A DNA stretch of 64,000 nucleotides from Bradyrhizobium campsiandrae (GTDB taxonomy: Bacteria; Pseudomonadota; Alphaproteobacteria; Rhizobiales; Xanthobacteraceae). The notes under the pieces are model-generated. The model was given only the letters and a program-made list of their open reading frames with translations. It did not search any database and was not told the DNA's origin. This document shows positions 32,867-41,464 of this stretch, one piece after another. The DNA lies in assembly GCF_014529705.1 (NCBI RefSeq), contig NZ_JAANIH010000036.1, positions 23,687-87,686 of the forward strand, given 5' to 3'. Each line of letters starts with the position of its first letter. The stretch's first letter is position 1. Made by a program: the position numbers and the translations under genes.

Positions 32867-34069
32867 ATGACCAACAGCGCAGCGCCGCACTTGCTCCCCG
32901 TTTTCGCCAGGGCCGACATCGGTTTTGAGCGCGGTGAAGGCGTCTGGTTGATCGCAACCAACGGCGATTGCTATCTCGATTTCACCTCGGGCGTCGCGGT
33001 GAATGCGCTCGGCCATGCTCATCCGGCGCTGGTCAAGGCGTTGCAGGAGCAGGCGACAAAGCTCTGGCACATGTCGAACCTGTTCCAGAGCCCCGATGGC
33101 GAGAAGCTCGCCGCCCGCCTGTGCAGCGAGAGCTTTGCCGACTTCGTGTTCTTCTGCAATTCCGGCGCAGAGGCGCTGGAGGGCGTGATCAAGCTGGTTC
33201 GCCATCATCACTTCTCCAAGGGCCATCCGGAGCGCTACCGCATCATCACCTTCGAGGGCGCCTTCCACGGCCGCACGCTGGCAACGCTGGCGGCGACCGG
33301 CTCGGCAAAATATCTCGAAGGCTTCGGCCCGCCGATGGACGGCTTCGACCAGGTCGCCCATGGCGACATCGAGGCCGTGAAGAAGGCGATCGGTCCGGCG
33401 ACCGCCGGCATCCTGATCGAGCCGATCCAGGGCGAGGGCGGCGTGCGCTCGGCGCCATTAGGCTTTCTCAAGGCGTTGCGCCAGCTGTGCGATGAGAAAG
33501 GCCTGCTGCTCGCCTTCGACGAGGTGCAAACCGGCATGGGCCGCACCGGCGATCTGTTCGCGCATCGCCGCACCGGTGTCACGCCCGACGTGATGTCGCT
33601 GGCCAAGGCGCTCGGCGGCGGCTTCCCGATCGGCGCGGTGCTGGCGACCGCGGATGCGGCCTCCGGCATGGGGCCCGGCTCCCACGGCTCGACCTTCGGC
33701 GGCAATCCGCTGGCGATCGCAGCCGCGAATGCCGTGCTCGACGTCATGCTGAGGCCCGGCTTCTTCGACCACGTGCAGAAGATGTCGCTGCTGCTCAAGC
33801 AGAAGCTCGCATCCGTCATCGACCGCCACCCCGACATCGTCAGCGAAGTGCGCGGCGAGGGCCTCCTGATCGGCATCAAGGCGGTGGTGCCATCAGGCGA
33901 CCTGATCGCGGCGCTCCGCAACGAAAAGCTGCTCACCGTCGGCGCCGGCGACAATGTCGTGCGCTTCCTGCCGCCCTTGATCGTCACCGAGGCGGAGATC
34001 GAGGACAGCGTCATCAGGCTCGAACGCGCCTGCGCGGCGTTGTCCGGCAGCAAGCGGACGGCAAGCTGA
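32867..34069 (+). CDS. argD: acetylornithine aminotransferase
   Basis: PLP enzyme of arginine synthesis (N-acetylglutamate semialdehyde to N-acetylornithine), 400 residues. Segments FCNSGAEALEG, FHGRTLATLAATGS, the cofactor Asp in AFDEVQTGMGRTG and the Schiff-base Lys in SLAKALGGGFPIG. ATG 32867 gives the family start; the frame from 32756 includes the hairpin. Overlaps argF by one base. Confidence 0.93.
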   Translation: MTNSAAPHLLPVFARADIGFERGEGVWLIATNGDCYLDFTSGVAVNALGHAHPALVKALQEQATKLWHMSNLFQSPDGEKLAARLCSESFADFVFFCNSGAEALEGVIKLVRHHHFSKGHPERYRIITFEGAFHGRTLATLAATGSAKYLEGFGPPMDGFDQVAHGDIEAVKKAIGPATAGILIEPIQGEGGVRSAPLGFLKALRQLCDEKGLLLAFDEVQTGMGRTGDLFAHRRTGVTPDVMSLAKALGGGFPIGAVLATADAASGMGPGSHGSTFGGNPLAIAAANAVLDVMLRPGFFDHVQKMSLLLKQKLASVIDRHPDIVSEVRGEGLLIGIKAVVPSGDLIAALRNEKLLTVGAGDNVVRFLPPLIVTEAEIEDSVIRLERACAALSGSKRTAS

Positions 34070-34992
34070 TGAGCAAGGGTCCAAAGCACTTCCTGGATAT
34101 CAACGAGCTGCCGCTGTCGGAGCTCAAGAGCATGCTCGCGGCTTCCTCCGCCATGAAGGCGAAGCAGAAGGCGCATCAGCCGGTGAAGCCGCTCGAAGGC
34201 AAGACGCTGGCGATGATCTTCGAGCGTCCCTCGACGCGGACGCGGGTGTCGTTCGACGTCGCCATGCGCCAGCTCGGCGGGGAGCCCATCATGCTGACAG
34301 GCGCCGAGATGCAGCTCGGCCGCGGCGAGACCATTGCCGACACGGCCCGCGTGCTGTCGCGCTATGTCGATGCCATCATGATCCGCATCCTCAATCACGA
34401 GGCGCTGCTGGAGCTCGCGGCCAACGCGACCGTGCCCGTCATCAACGGCCTGACGCGGCGCTCGCATCCGTGCCAGGTGATGGCGGACCTCCTGACCTTT
34501 GAGGAGCATCGCGGGCCGATCGAGGGCCGCACCGTGGCCTGGACCGGCGACGACAACAACGTGCTGGCGTCCTGGGCCCACGCGGCCGAGCGCTTCAAGT
34601 TCAACCTCAATGTCGCAACTCCGCCGGAGCTGGCTCCGAAGAAGGCGATGCGCGACTTCATCAAGACCACCGGCGCGTCGATCGTGCTCGGCACCGATCC
34701 CGAAGCCGCGGTGAAGGGCGCCGATTGCGTCGTCACCGACACCTGGGTGTCGATGGGCGACAAGGAAGGCGAGCACCGCCACAACGTGCTCAAGCCCTAC
34801 CAGGTCAATGCCAAGCTGATGTCGCTGGCCAAACCCGACGCGCTGTTCATGCACTGCCTGCCCGCCCATCGCGGCGAGGAGGTCACCGACGATGTGATCG
34901 ACGGCCCGCAATCGGTCGTGTTCGACGAGGCCGAAAACCGTCTGCACGCCCAGAAGGGCATTCTGGCCTGGTGTTTTGACGCGGTGAAGTAA
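34069..34992 (+). CDS. argF: ornithine carbamoyltransferase
   Basis: Converts ornithine and carbamoyl phosphate to citrulline; 307 residues. Carbamoyl-phosphate loop STRTR in FERPSTRTRVSFD, HPCQVMADLLT, and the ornithine loop MHCLPAHRGEEV are intact. Its ATG shares a base with the argD stop (TGATG), so the two arginine genes are coupled. A short stem TGGGGTC/GACCCCA follows at 35006-35027. Confidence 0.95.
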   Translation: MSKGPKHFLDINELPLSELKSMLAASSAMKAKQKAHQPVKPLEGKTLAMIFERPSTRTRVSFDVAMRQLGGEPIMLTGAEMQLGRGETIADTARVLSRYVDAIMIRILNHEALLELAANATVPVINGLTRRSHPCQVMADLLTFEEHRGPIEGRTVAWTGDDNNVLASWAHAAERFKFNLNVATPPELAPKKAMRDFIKTTGASIVLGTDPEAAVKGADCVVTDTWVSMGDKEGEHRHNVLKPYQVNAKLMSLAKPDALFMHCLPAHRGEEVTDDVIDGPQSVVFDEAENRLHAQKGILAWCFDAVK

Positions 34993-35035
34993 AGCGATGG
35001 CGTGGTGGGGTCGCGTCGATGACCCCATTCTCCGC

Positions 35036-35190
35036 CGTCATCCCGGACCAGCGCCGCATAGCGGCGCGCCGATCCGGGATCCATAACCACAGGACTGAGT
35101 TTGGCGAGGACTCGGAGTTGTCATCTCGCGCGATGACGTCATCCTGTGGTTATGGATCCCGGGCTCGCGCTTCGCGCGCCCTGGGGCGAC
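35036..35190. repeat. intergenic palindromic element, family D
   Basis: Starts CGTCATCCCGGACC and ends near CTGGGGCGAC. Long inner arms GATCCATAACCACAGGA and TCCTGTGGTTATGGATC pair perfectly, and the centre carries GAGTTTGGCGAGGA, resembling the core of family B. It fills the argF-hslO gap. Confidence 0.8.
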
Positions 35191-35252
35191 ACCGAGTTTG
35201 AGGCCACCCGCGCCCCTTCCATTTTCCGCCCTCCGACCCCAGATACAGCGCC

Positions 35253-36272
35253 ATGGTTTCCCAATCCCCTGACTTGAAAACCGGGTTCGAAGGCCCGGTT
35301 CGCGCGCCTTCAGCGGTTCCGATCGATGACGCCGTGCTGCCCTACGAGGTCGATGCGCTCGACGTGCGTGGACGCCTGGTGCGGCTCGGTCCTGCGCTCG
35401 ACGACATCCTGACCAAGCACGATTATCCCGCGCCCGTGGGCAAGCTGCTCGGCGAGGCCATCGTGCTGACGACGCTGCTCGGCTCGGCGCTGAAATTCGA
35501 AGGCCGCTTCATCCTCCAGGCCCAGACCGACGGGCCGGTGTCGTTCCTGGTGGTGGACTATCAGGCGCCCGATCGCCTGCGCGCCTATGCGCGCTTCGAT
35601 GCTGAACGTCTTGGCGATGCCAAGGAAACCGGCATGAACTCCGGCACTCTGCTCGGCCACGGGCATCTTGCCATGACCATCGACCAGGGCCCGGACATGA
35701 GCCGCTACCAGGGTCTGGTCGCGCTCGACGGCGGCAGCCTGGAAGACGCCGCCCACGAATATTTCCTGCGCTCCGAGCAGATCCCGACGCGCGTGCGCCT
35801 CGCGGTCGGCGAAGAGTGGCGCTCGAGCGACGGCGGCAAGCACCGCTGGCGCGCCGGCGGCATGCTGATGCAGTTTCTGCCGAAGGCGCCTGAGCGCGCA
35901 CGACAGGCGGATTTGCACCCCGGCGATGCGCCAGAGGGCGCCGAGGTGCACAGTGTCGCCGAGGACGATGCCTGGGTCGAGGCGCGCTCGCTGATCGAGA
36001 CGGTCGAGGACGTCGAGTTGATCGATCCTGATCTCTCCGGCGAGCGGCTGCTCTACCGCCTGTTCCACGAACGTGGCGTGCGTGTGTTCAATCCGCTGGT
36101 CCTGAAAGCGCAATGCTCCTGCTCGCGCGACGCGGTCGCCGCGATGCTGAAGAGCTTCTCCCCCGATGATCGCAGCGCCATGGTCAAGGACGACAAGGTC
36201 GTCGTGACCTGCGAGTTCTGCTCGTCGGTGTATCAGTTCACGCCGCACGAGGCGGGCGTCGAGAGCGCGTGA
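35253..36272 (+). CDS. hslO: redox-regulated chaperone Hsp33
   Basis: 339-residue holdase. The C-terminal zinc site has Cys288, Cys290 (CSCSRD) and Cys320, Cys323 (TCEFC), which form disulfides under oxidative stress to switch on chaperone activity. N-terminal domain has LLGEAIVLTTLLGSALKFEGRF-type helices. In many alphaproteobacteria it lies next to argF, as here. Confidence 0.95.
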   Translation: MVSQSPDLKTGFEGPVRAPSAVPIDDAVLPYEVDALDVRGRLVRLGPALDDILTKHDYPAPVGKLLGEAIVLTTLLGSALKFEGRFILQAQTDGPVSFLVVDYQAPDRLRAYARFDAERLGDAKETGMNSGTLLGHGHLAMTIDQGPDMSRYQGLVALDGGSLEDAAHEYFLRSEQIPTRVRLAVGEEWRSSDGGKHRWRAGGMLMQFLPKAPERARQADLHPGDAPEGAEVHSVAEDDAWVEARSLIETVEDVELIDPDLSGERLLYRLFHERGVRVFNPLVLKAQCSCSRDAVAAMLKSFSPDDRSAMVKDDKVVVTCEFCSSVYQFTPHEAGVESA

Positions 36273-36284
36273 CGTGGCGCGGCC

Positions 36285-36677
36285 CTAATTCAACACCCGC
36301 TTGTTGTCCGGGCTGTCGAGCGAGAACGTCGGCACCTCGATCTCGAAGCGTTCGCCGGTTTCGCTGACCATCAGGTAGCGGCCGGTCATGAAGCCGGAGG
36401 CGGTCGAGAGCGGCACGCCGGAGGTATATTCGAAGCGATCACCGGGGGCGAGCGTCGGCTGCTCGCCGACCACGCCTTCGCCCTTGACCTCCTGCTGCCG
36501 GCCGGAGGCGTCGGTGATGATCCAGTGCCGCGTCTTGAGCTGCACGGTCTCTTCGCCCGAATTGGTGATGACGATGGTGTAGGACCAGAAATAGCGCGAG
36601 CGGTCGGCCGACGATTGCTCCGGAACAAAGCACGGCTCGACGGTCACTTCGATTTGGCGGGTCACGGCACGGTACAT
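36285..36677 (-). CDS. apaG: ApaG domain protein
   Basis: 130 residues, the usual length. Immunoglobulin-like ApaG fold with RYFWSYTIVITN, RHWIITDASG and FMTGRYLMVSE. Role not firmly settled; associated with Co2+/Mg2+ and dinucleotide homeostasis in enterics. In-frame ATGs at 36686 and 36689 are closer to an AGGA site and could be used. Convergent with hslO, divergent from opgC. Confidence 0.9.
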   Translation of the reverse strand: MYRAVTRQIEVTVEPCFVPEQSSADRSRYFWSYTIVITNSGEETVQLKTRHWIITDASGRQQEVKGEGVVGEQPTLAPGDRFEYTSGVPLSTASGFMTGRYLMVSETGERFEIEVPTFSLDSPDNKRVLN

Positions 36678-36869
36678 GATTGCCATCATAGCGAATCCTG
36701 GCCCGGAACCAAACGCCGAAGTCCGCTTTCGCGACATCGTCCCGCCAGAATTGGCGAAGAGTACACCCCCCAAAGGACAGCCAAATGTGATCCGGCCGCT
36801 TTGCGAGGCGGCGACTGGACCGGTACACTCCTCCAACGTCGCGATTTGCGGAAGGGTTTTTGGGCCCCG

Positions 36870-38126
36870 ATGACCATTGCCGATCAAGTGACGGGATCGA
36901 CGATCGCGGGAACCGCGGGGGCCAAGCCCGCGGACGCCAAGCCGCGCGTGGCTGCGCCGGCGATCACGCTGCCGGCCATCGGCGAGCGCGAGCTCAGGCT
37001 CGACCTGTTTCGGGGCCTCGCGCTGTGGCTGATCTTCATCGACCATCTGCCGCCGAACCTGCTGACCTGGTTCACCATCCGCAATTACGGCTTCAGCGAC
37101 GCCACCGAGATCTTCATCTTCATCTCCGGCTACACCGCCGCCTTCGTCTATGGCCGCGCGATGCTGGAAAACGGTTTCGTGGTCGCCACCGCGCGCATCC
37201 TGCGCCGCGTCTGGCAGATCTATGTCGCCCACGTCTTCCTGTTCACGATCTTCCTCGCCGAGATCTCCTACGTGGCGACCAGTTTCGAGAACCCGCTCTA
37301 CACCGAAGAGATGGGGATCATGGATTTCCTCAAGCAGCCCGATATCACGATCGTGCAGGCGCTGCTGTTGCGCTTCCGGCCCGTCAACATGGACGTGCTG
37401 CCGCTCTACATCGTCCTGATGCTGGCGCTGCCGCTGATCCTGTGGTCGATGAAGTGGAAGCCCGACGTCACGCTCGCGCTCTCGGCCCTGCTGTACGCGG
37501 CGACCTGGGAATTCGACCTCTACTTCTCGGCCTATCCGAACGGCTTCTGGGCGTTCAATCCGCTGGCCTGGCAATTGCTTTTCGTGTTCGGAGCCTGGTG
37601 CGCGCTCGGCGGGGCGCGACGGATGTCGCGCATCCTGGCCTCGCCCGTGACGATGTGGATCTCGATCGCCTATCTCGTCGCGGCGTTCTACGTGACGCTG
37701 ACCTGGTACGTGCCGCAGCTCTCTCAGTTCATGCCGAAGCGGCTCGAGCAATGGATGTATCCGATCGACAAGACCGACCTCGACGTGCTGCGCTTCACGC
37801 ATTTCCTGGCGCTGTCGGCGCTCACCGTGCGCTTCCTGCCACGGGAGTGGCCGGGCCTGAAATCGCCGTGGCTGCGACCGCTGATCCTGTGCGGCCAGCA
37901 TTCGCTCGAGATCTTCTGCCTCGGCGTCTTCCTGGCCTTTGCCGGGCACTTCATCCTGGCCGAAGTCTCGGGCGGGCCGGCCATGCATGCGCTGATTAGT
38001 CTCTCCGGAATCCTGATCATGTGGGGCGTTGCCTGGGTGATTTCGTGGTACAAGCGCGTAGCTGACAAGAGCGGTGCGAAAACCAAAAACGCCGTCGGCA
38101 ACGCCGATCTGGCGGGAGGGGGCTGA
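36870..38126 (+). CDS. opgC: OpgC-type membrane acyltransferase
   Basis: 418-residue inner-membrane protein with about ten helices. Begins its core with RELRLDLFRGLALWLIFIDHL (active-site-type His in IDH) and EIFIFISGYTAAFVYGR, as in OpgC, which adds succinyl groups to osmoregulated periplasmic glucans. Two SGNH-type secreted proteins follow, the first overlapping the stop by one base (TGATG), so the three genes probably form one acyl-modification system for a periplasmic glycan. Confidence 0.87.
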   Translation: MTIADQVTGSTIAGTAGAKPADAKPRVAAPAITLPAIGERELRLDLFRGLALWLIFIDHLPPNLLTWFTIRNYGFSDATEIFIFISGYTAAFVYGRAMLENGFVVATARILRRVWQIYVAHVFLFTIFLAEISYVATSFENPLYTEEMGIMDFLKQPDITIVQALLLRFRPVNMDVLPLYIVLMLALPLILWSMKWKPDVTLALSALLYAATWEFDLYFSAYPNGFWAFNPLAWQLLFVFGAWCALGGARRMSRILASPVTMWISIAYLVAAFYVTLTWYVPQLSQFMPKRLEQWMYPIDKTDLDVLRFTHFLALSALTVRFLPREWPGLKSPWLRPLILCGQHSLEIFCLGVFLAFAGHFILAEVSGGPAMHALISLSGILIMWGVAWVISWYKRVADKSGAKTKNAVGNADLAGGG

Positions 38127-38905
38127 TGAAGGCGAAGGTTCTCCTGAGCCTGATCCTGCTGTGCGGTGGCCTCGCCGTGCCTTCGGCGCGGGCGGAGGAT
38201 GCTGCGCCCGCCGCCGCCCCCGTGCCGGCGGCCTGCGAATTGCCGTCCTATCTGCTCACGAGCGAAAGCCAGCTTCCCAAGGTCGCCGGCGCCGTCAAGG
38301 CGGGCAAACCGCTTGAGATCCTGGTGATCGGCAGCCGATCGACCACGATCCCGTCTTCTGAAAGCAGCTCCTATCCGGCGCGCATGGAGGCGGTCCTGAA
38401 AGAAAAACTGCCCCCTGCGGAGACCGTGCACGTATCCGTAGAACTACAGAGCAAGAAGACGGCAGAAGAAGCTGCCGGAACCTTCGTTAAGCTGATGGAA
38501 GCAAAAACACCTACTTTGGTCATCTGGCAGACCGGCACCGTAGATGCTATCCGATCCGTCGATCCCGACGATTTCCGCGGCGCCGTCGCCGAAGGTGTGG
38601 TTGCGTTGCAAAATGCGGGTGCTGACGTGGTCTTGATGAATTTGCAATACAGCCCACGTACCGAAAGCATGATTTCGGCGCCGCCTTATCTCGATAACAT
38701 GCGGGTGGTGGCGCAAGAGCATGATGTCCCGCTGTTCGACCGTTTCGCAATGATGCGGCAGTGGAATGATCAGGGGCAGTTCGACCTGTTCAGTCCCTCC
38801 CGCGGCCCCGAGCTGGCAAAGCAGGTCCATGATTGCATCGGCCGGGCGTTGGCACAGTTCGTGATCGGCGCGGCCCATCTGGGGCCGGCCGAGCAGCAAA
38901 ATTGA
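38126..38905 (+). CDS. secreted SGNH-like protein lacking catalytic residues
   Basis: 259 residues, signal peptide 1-23 (ends ARA). Resembles its downstream neighbour along its length (IGSRST vs FGSSST; LVIWQTGT vs LVIWQVGT; LQYSPRT vs PQYSPAV). Against the SGNH consensus, Arg71 stands where the nucleophilic Ser should be, Val139 replaces the oxyanion Asn, and the C-terminal Asp-X-X-His block is missing. Probably a pseudoenzyme that binds a glycan or supports its partner. Codon use is more AT-rich around 38400-38760 than in neighbours. Confidence 0.75.
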   Translation: MKAKVLLSLILLCGGLAVPSARAEDAAPAAAPVPAACELPSYLLTSESQLPKVAGAVKAGKPLEILVIGSRSTTIPSSESSSYPARMEAVLKEKLPPAETVHVSVELQSKKTAEEAAGTFVKLMEAKTPTLVIWQTGTVDAIRSVDPDDFRGAVAEGVVALQNAGADVVLMNLQYSPRTESMISAPPYLDNMRVVAQEHDVPLFDRFAMMRQWNDQGQFDLFSPSRGPELAKQVHDCIGRALAQFVIGAAHLGPAEQQN

Positions 38906-38917
38906 GGTCTAGCGTTA

Positions 38918-39919
38918 ATGAGTTCTCTCCGCCCTTTTGCCCTGCCGACATGGCTGGCCGCGCCAGCAGTGGCGGCGCTGCTGATGCTGACGCCTGCGCT
39001 GCAGGCCCCCGCGCGCGCGCAAGCCGCCCAGGCCACGCCCGCTCCGCAGCAGGCCGCTGATCCCGCTCCGACATCGCCGTCCCAGACGACTGTTGCCGCA
39101 ACCAGCCAGCCGGCCGGCGAGCAGCGCGGTCTCACCTCGCGCGCGATCGACAAGGTGAAGCAGGTGGCGAAATCCGCCGGCGATATTTTCAGCCGCGTGC
39201 CTTGCCTGTCGCCGAAGGGCGCCTCGAAGACCATGGGCTCGCTGCCGCATGTCGCGAGCAAGCTCGTTGCCGGCAAGCCCGTCGTGATCGTCGCGTTCGG
39301 CTCGTCGTCGACCGCGGGCTATGGCGCGACCTCGCCCGACTTCAACTATCCGAACCGTCTTGCCGCGCAATTGCGACGGCAATATCCGACGGCCGACATC
39401 ACCGTCATCAATGCCGGCGTCGGTGGCGAGGACGCACCCGAGATGATGAAGCGCCTCCAGAAGGAGGTGATCGACGTGCATCCGGATCTCGTGATCTGGC
39501 AGGTCGGCACCAACGCCGTGCTGCGCAACCTCGATCCCGCCGACACCGCCAAGATGGTCGAGGACGGCATCACCCGCATCCAGGCCGCCGGCGATGCCGA
39601 TATCGTGCTGGTCGACCCGCAATATTCCCCGGCCGTGACCCAGCGCGCAGAGAGCGCAAGCAAGATGGTGAAGCTGCTCGGCAAGGTCGCCGAACTCCGC
39701 CACGTCGGCATCTTCCCGCGCTTCGAGGTGATGCGCGACTGGCACGAGAAGCAGGCGCTTCCGGTCGAGAGCTTCGTCATCGCCGACGGCCTGCACATGA
39801 ACGATTGGGGCTATGCCTGCTTCGCCCAACTGCTCGGCGACGACATCATCCGCTCCGTCGGCCAGATCAAGCTCGGTGTGAACGTGCCCGCGGACGTGCG
39901 CACGTACCGGCCGATGTAG
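38918..39919 (+). CDS. secreted SGNH/GDSL hydrolase or acyltransferase
   Basis: 333 residues with an N-terminal export segment (1-35) and a Pro/Ala/Gln-rich linker to about 75. All four SGNH blocks are present: Ser130 (FGSSSTAGYG), Gly in NAGVGGE, Asn199 (VGTNAV), Asp290 and His293 (ADGLHMND). 12 bp behind the degenerate paralogue and in line with opgC. Likely transfers or removes acyl groups on a periplasmic glycan. Confidence 0.83.
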   Translation: MSSLRPFALPTWLAAPAVAALLMLTPALQAPARAQAAQATPAPQQAADPAPTSPSQTTVAATSQPAGEQRGLTSRAIDKVKQVAKSAGDIFSRVPCLSPKGASKTMGSLPHVASKLVAGKPVVIVAFGSSSTAGYGATSPDFNYPNRLAAQLRRQYPTADITVINAGVGGEDAPEMMKRLQKEVIDVHPDLVIWQVGTNAVLRNLDPADTAKMVEDGITRIQAAGDADIVLVDPQYSPAVTQRAESASKMVKLLGKVAELRHVGIFPRFEVMRDWHEKQALPVESFVIADGLHMNDWGYACFAQLLGDDIIRSVGQIKLGVNVPADVRTYRPM

Positions 39920-39930
39920 AAATCGGTGCC

Positions 39931-40023
39931 GTAGGGTGGGCAAAGGCGCAAAGCGCCGTGCCCACCGTCACTCAGCGATACCAAGGAAGAAGACGTGGGC
40001 ACGCTTCGCTTTGCCCACCCTAC
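39931..40023. repeat. intergenic palindromic element, family E
   Basis: Outer arms GTAGGGTGGGCAAAG and CTTTGCCCACCCTAC with inner arms GTGCCCAC/GTGGGCAC. It separates the convergent SGNH and metZ genes and may act as a two-way terminator. Confidence 0.82.
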
Positions 40024-40042
40024 GCTACTCGCTATTCGCGCC

Positions 40043-41230
40043 TCACGCCTTCTCCAGCGCCGCCGTCAGATCCTCGATCAGATCATCGGCATGCTCGAGC
40101 CCGGCCGAGAAGCGGATAAATCCCTCGCTGATGCCGAGCGCGGCGCGATCCTCCGGCTTCAGCCGCTGATGCGTCGTCGTCGCCGGATGCGTGACGAGGC
40201 TCTTGGCGTCGCCGAGATTGTTGGAGATCTTCGCGAGCTTCAGCTCGTTGAGCACGCGGAACGCCGCCGCCTTGCCGCCCTTGACTTCGAAGCCGACCAG
40301 CGTCGAGCCGCCGCGCATCTGCTTCCTCACCAGTGCCGCCTGCGGATGATCCTCCCGACCGGGATAGATCAGCCGCGCGATCTTGGGATGGCTCGCCAGC
40401 ACGTCGGCGATGCGCGCGGCGGTGTCGGTCTGCGCGCGCACGCGCACACCGAGCGTCTCCAGGCCCTTGAGCAGAACCCAGGCGTTGAACGGCGAGATCG
40501 ACGGGCCGGTCTGGCGCATGAAATTGTGGATGTGCTCGGCGATGAAGGCCTCCGAGGACAGGATGATGCCGCCGAGACAGCGGCCCTGGCCGTCGATGTG
40601 CTTGGTCGCGGAGTAGACGACGACGTCGGCGCCGAGCGCGAGCGGGCTCTGCCAGATCGGTGTTGCGAACACGTTGTCGACGACAAGCCGCGCGCCGCCC
40701 TTGTGCGCGATCTCGGCGATCGAGGGAATGTCAAGCACATCTAACGTCGGATTGGTCGGGCTCTCCAGGAAGAATGTCTTGGTGTTGGGCTTCACCGCGC
40801 GCTGCCATTCATCGAGATTGGCGCCGTCGACCAGCGTGGTCTCGATGCCGTAGCGCGGCAACAGATCCTGAATGACGTAGAGGCACGAGCCGAACAGCGC
40901 GCGCGAGGCCACCACGTGATCGCCGGCCTTCAGCGGTGCCAGGATCGCGGTCGTCACCGCGGCCATGCCTGTCGCCGCCGAGCGGGCGGCTTCGGCGCCT
41001 TCGAGCTCGATCATGCGGCGCTCGAACATCGCAATGGTCGGGTTCGAGTAGCGCGAGTAGATGAAGCCGGGGTCCTCGCCCTTGAACCGCGCCTCGCATT
41101 CCTCGGCGCTGCTGTAGACGTAGCCTTGCGTCAAAAACAGCGCCTCCGATGTCTCGCCATATTGCGAGCGGAGCGTGCCGGAATGGACCAGGCGGGTTTC
41201 GGGGCGGTAGTTGGCAGGCGACTTCGACAT
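40043..41230 (-). CDS. metZ: O-succinylhomoserine sulfhydrylase
   Basis: PLP enzyme making homocysteine from O-succinylhomoserine and sulfide; 395 residues. Cofactor residues Asp185 (LVVDNVFATP) and Lys210 (YSATKHIDG), plus YSRYSNPT and the C-terminal HPATTTHQRL. Start ATG 41230 follows GGAGGG at 6 bp; the frame open to 41308 contains the leader hairpins. Preceded by a SAM-II riboswitch, which supports a methionine-synthesis role over a cystathionine lyase role. Confidence 0.92.
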   Translation of the reverse strand: MSKSPANYRPETRLVHSGTLRSQYGETSEALFLTQGYVYSSAEECEARFKGEDPGFIYSRYSNPTIAMFERRMIELEGAEAARSAATGMAAVTTAILAPLKAGDHVVASRALFGSCLYVIQDLLPRYGIETTLVDGANLDEWQRAVKPNTKTFFLESPTNPTLDVLDIPSIAEIAHKGGARLVVDNVFATPIWQSPLALGADVVVYSATKHIDGQGRCLGGIILSSEAFIAEHIHNFMRQTGPSISPFNAWVLLKGLETLGVRVRAQTDTAARIADVLASHPKIARLIYPGREDHPQAALVRKQMRGGSTLVGFEVKGGKAAAFRVLNELKLAKISNNLGDAKSLVTHPATTTHQRLKPEDRAALGISEGFIRFSAGLEHADDLIEDLTAALEKA

Positions 41231-41269
41231 TGGACCCTCCGACATGACCGTTTGAGCAAAAACGGTCAC

Positions 41270-41322
41270 AAAAAAACCGGCCTGGATATCTCCACGGGCC
41301 GGGATCACAGAGGTCCCCGGCC
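41270..41322 (-). terminator. SAM-II-controlled terminator/antiterminator of metZ
   Basis: Read on the minus strand: CCGGCC (41302-41297) pairs with GGCCGG (41282-41277) with an inner TGG/CCA, followed by seven T (41276-41270): a terminator. The same CCGGCC, as part of CCCGGCC (41303-41297), can instead pair with GGCCGGG (41322-41316) at the 3' edge of the aptamer. The two folds exclude each other. A third stem TGACCGTTT/AAACGGTCA (41268-41245) lies just before the ribosome site. Confidence 0.75.
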
Positions 41323-41375
41323 TGTTTAGCGACTTATTTAACGTGGCTGCAAGCCGGCCGGCTCAAATCACCACG
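41321..41375 (-). promoter_or_regulatory. SAM-II riboswitch aptamer upstream of metZ
   Basis: On the minus strand the leader reads CGTGGTGATTTGAGC, then GCTTGCAGCCACG closing the P1 stem (CGTGG/CCACG), then an A-rich stretch and GTCGCTAAACAGG. These are the conserved blocks of the SAM-II (metA) riboswitch, which folds as a pseudoknot around S-adenosylmethionine. Known in alphaproteobacteria before metA, metX and metZ. Confidence 0.9.
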
Positions 41376-41464
41376 GGATAAGTGATGCTCATATTCCGCA
41401 ATGCCCTTTCCGTCAAGCCGTCCATCGGATAGCCGTAAAAGGCTGGTATTTCCCGCAAATCCGG

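Noticed and set aside
32452..32961. 169-residue minus-strand frame between gcrA and argD
   Set aside because: Overlaps the argD start, the argD promoter and the hairpin; no ribosome site or family resemblance.
35006..35027. terminator of argDF (stem TGGGGTC/GACCCCA)
   Set aside because: The stem is only seven pairs and lacks a T run; noted under argF but not called as a terminator.
36285..37988. 567-residue minus-strand frame including apaG
   Set aside because: Only the last 130 codons match ApaG; the rest is antisense to opgC.
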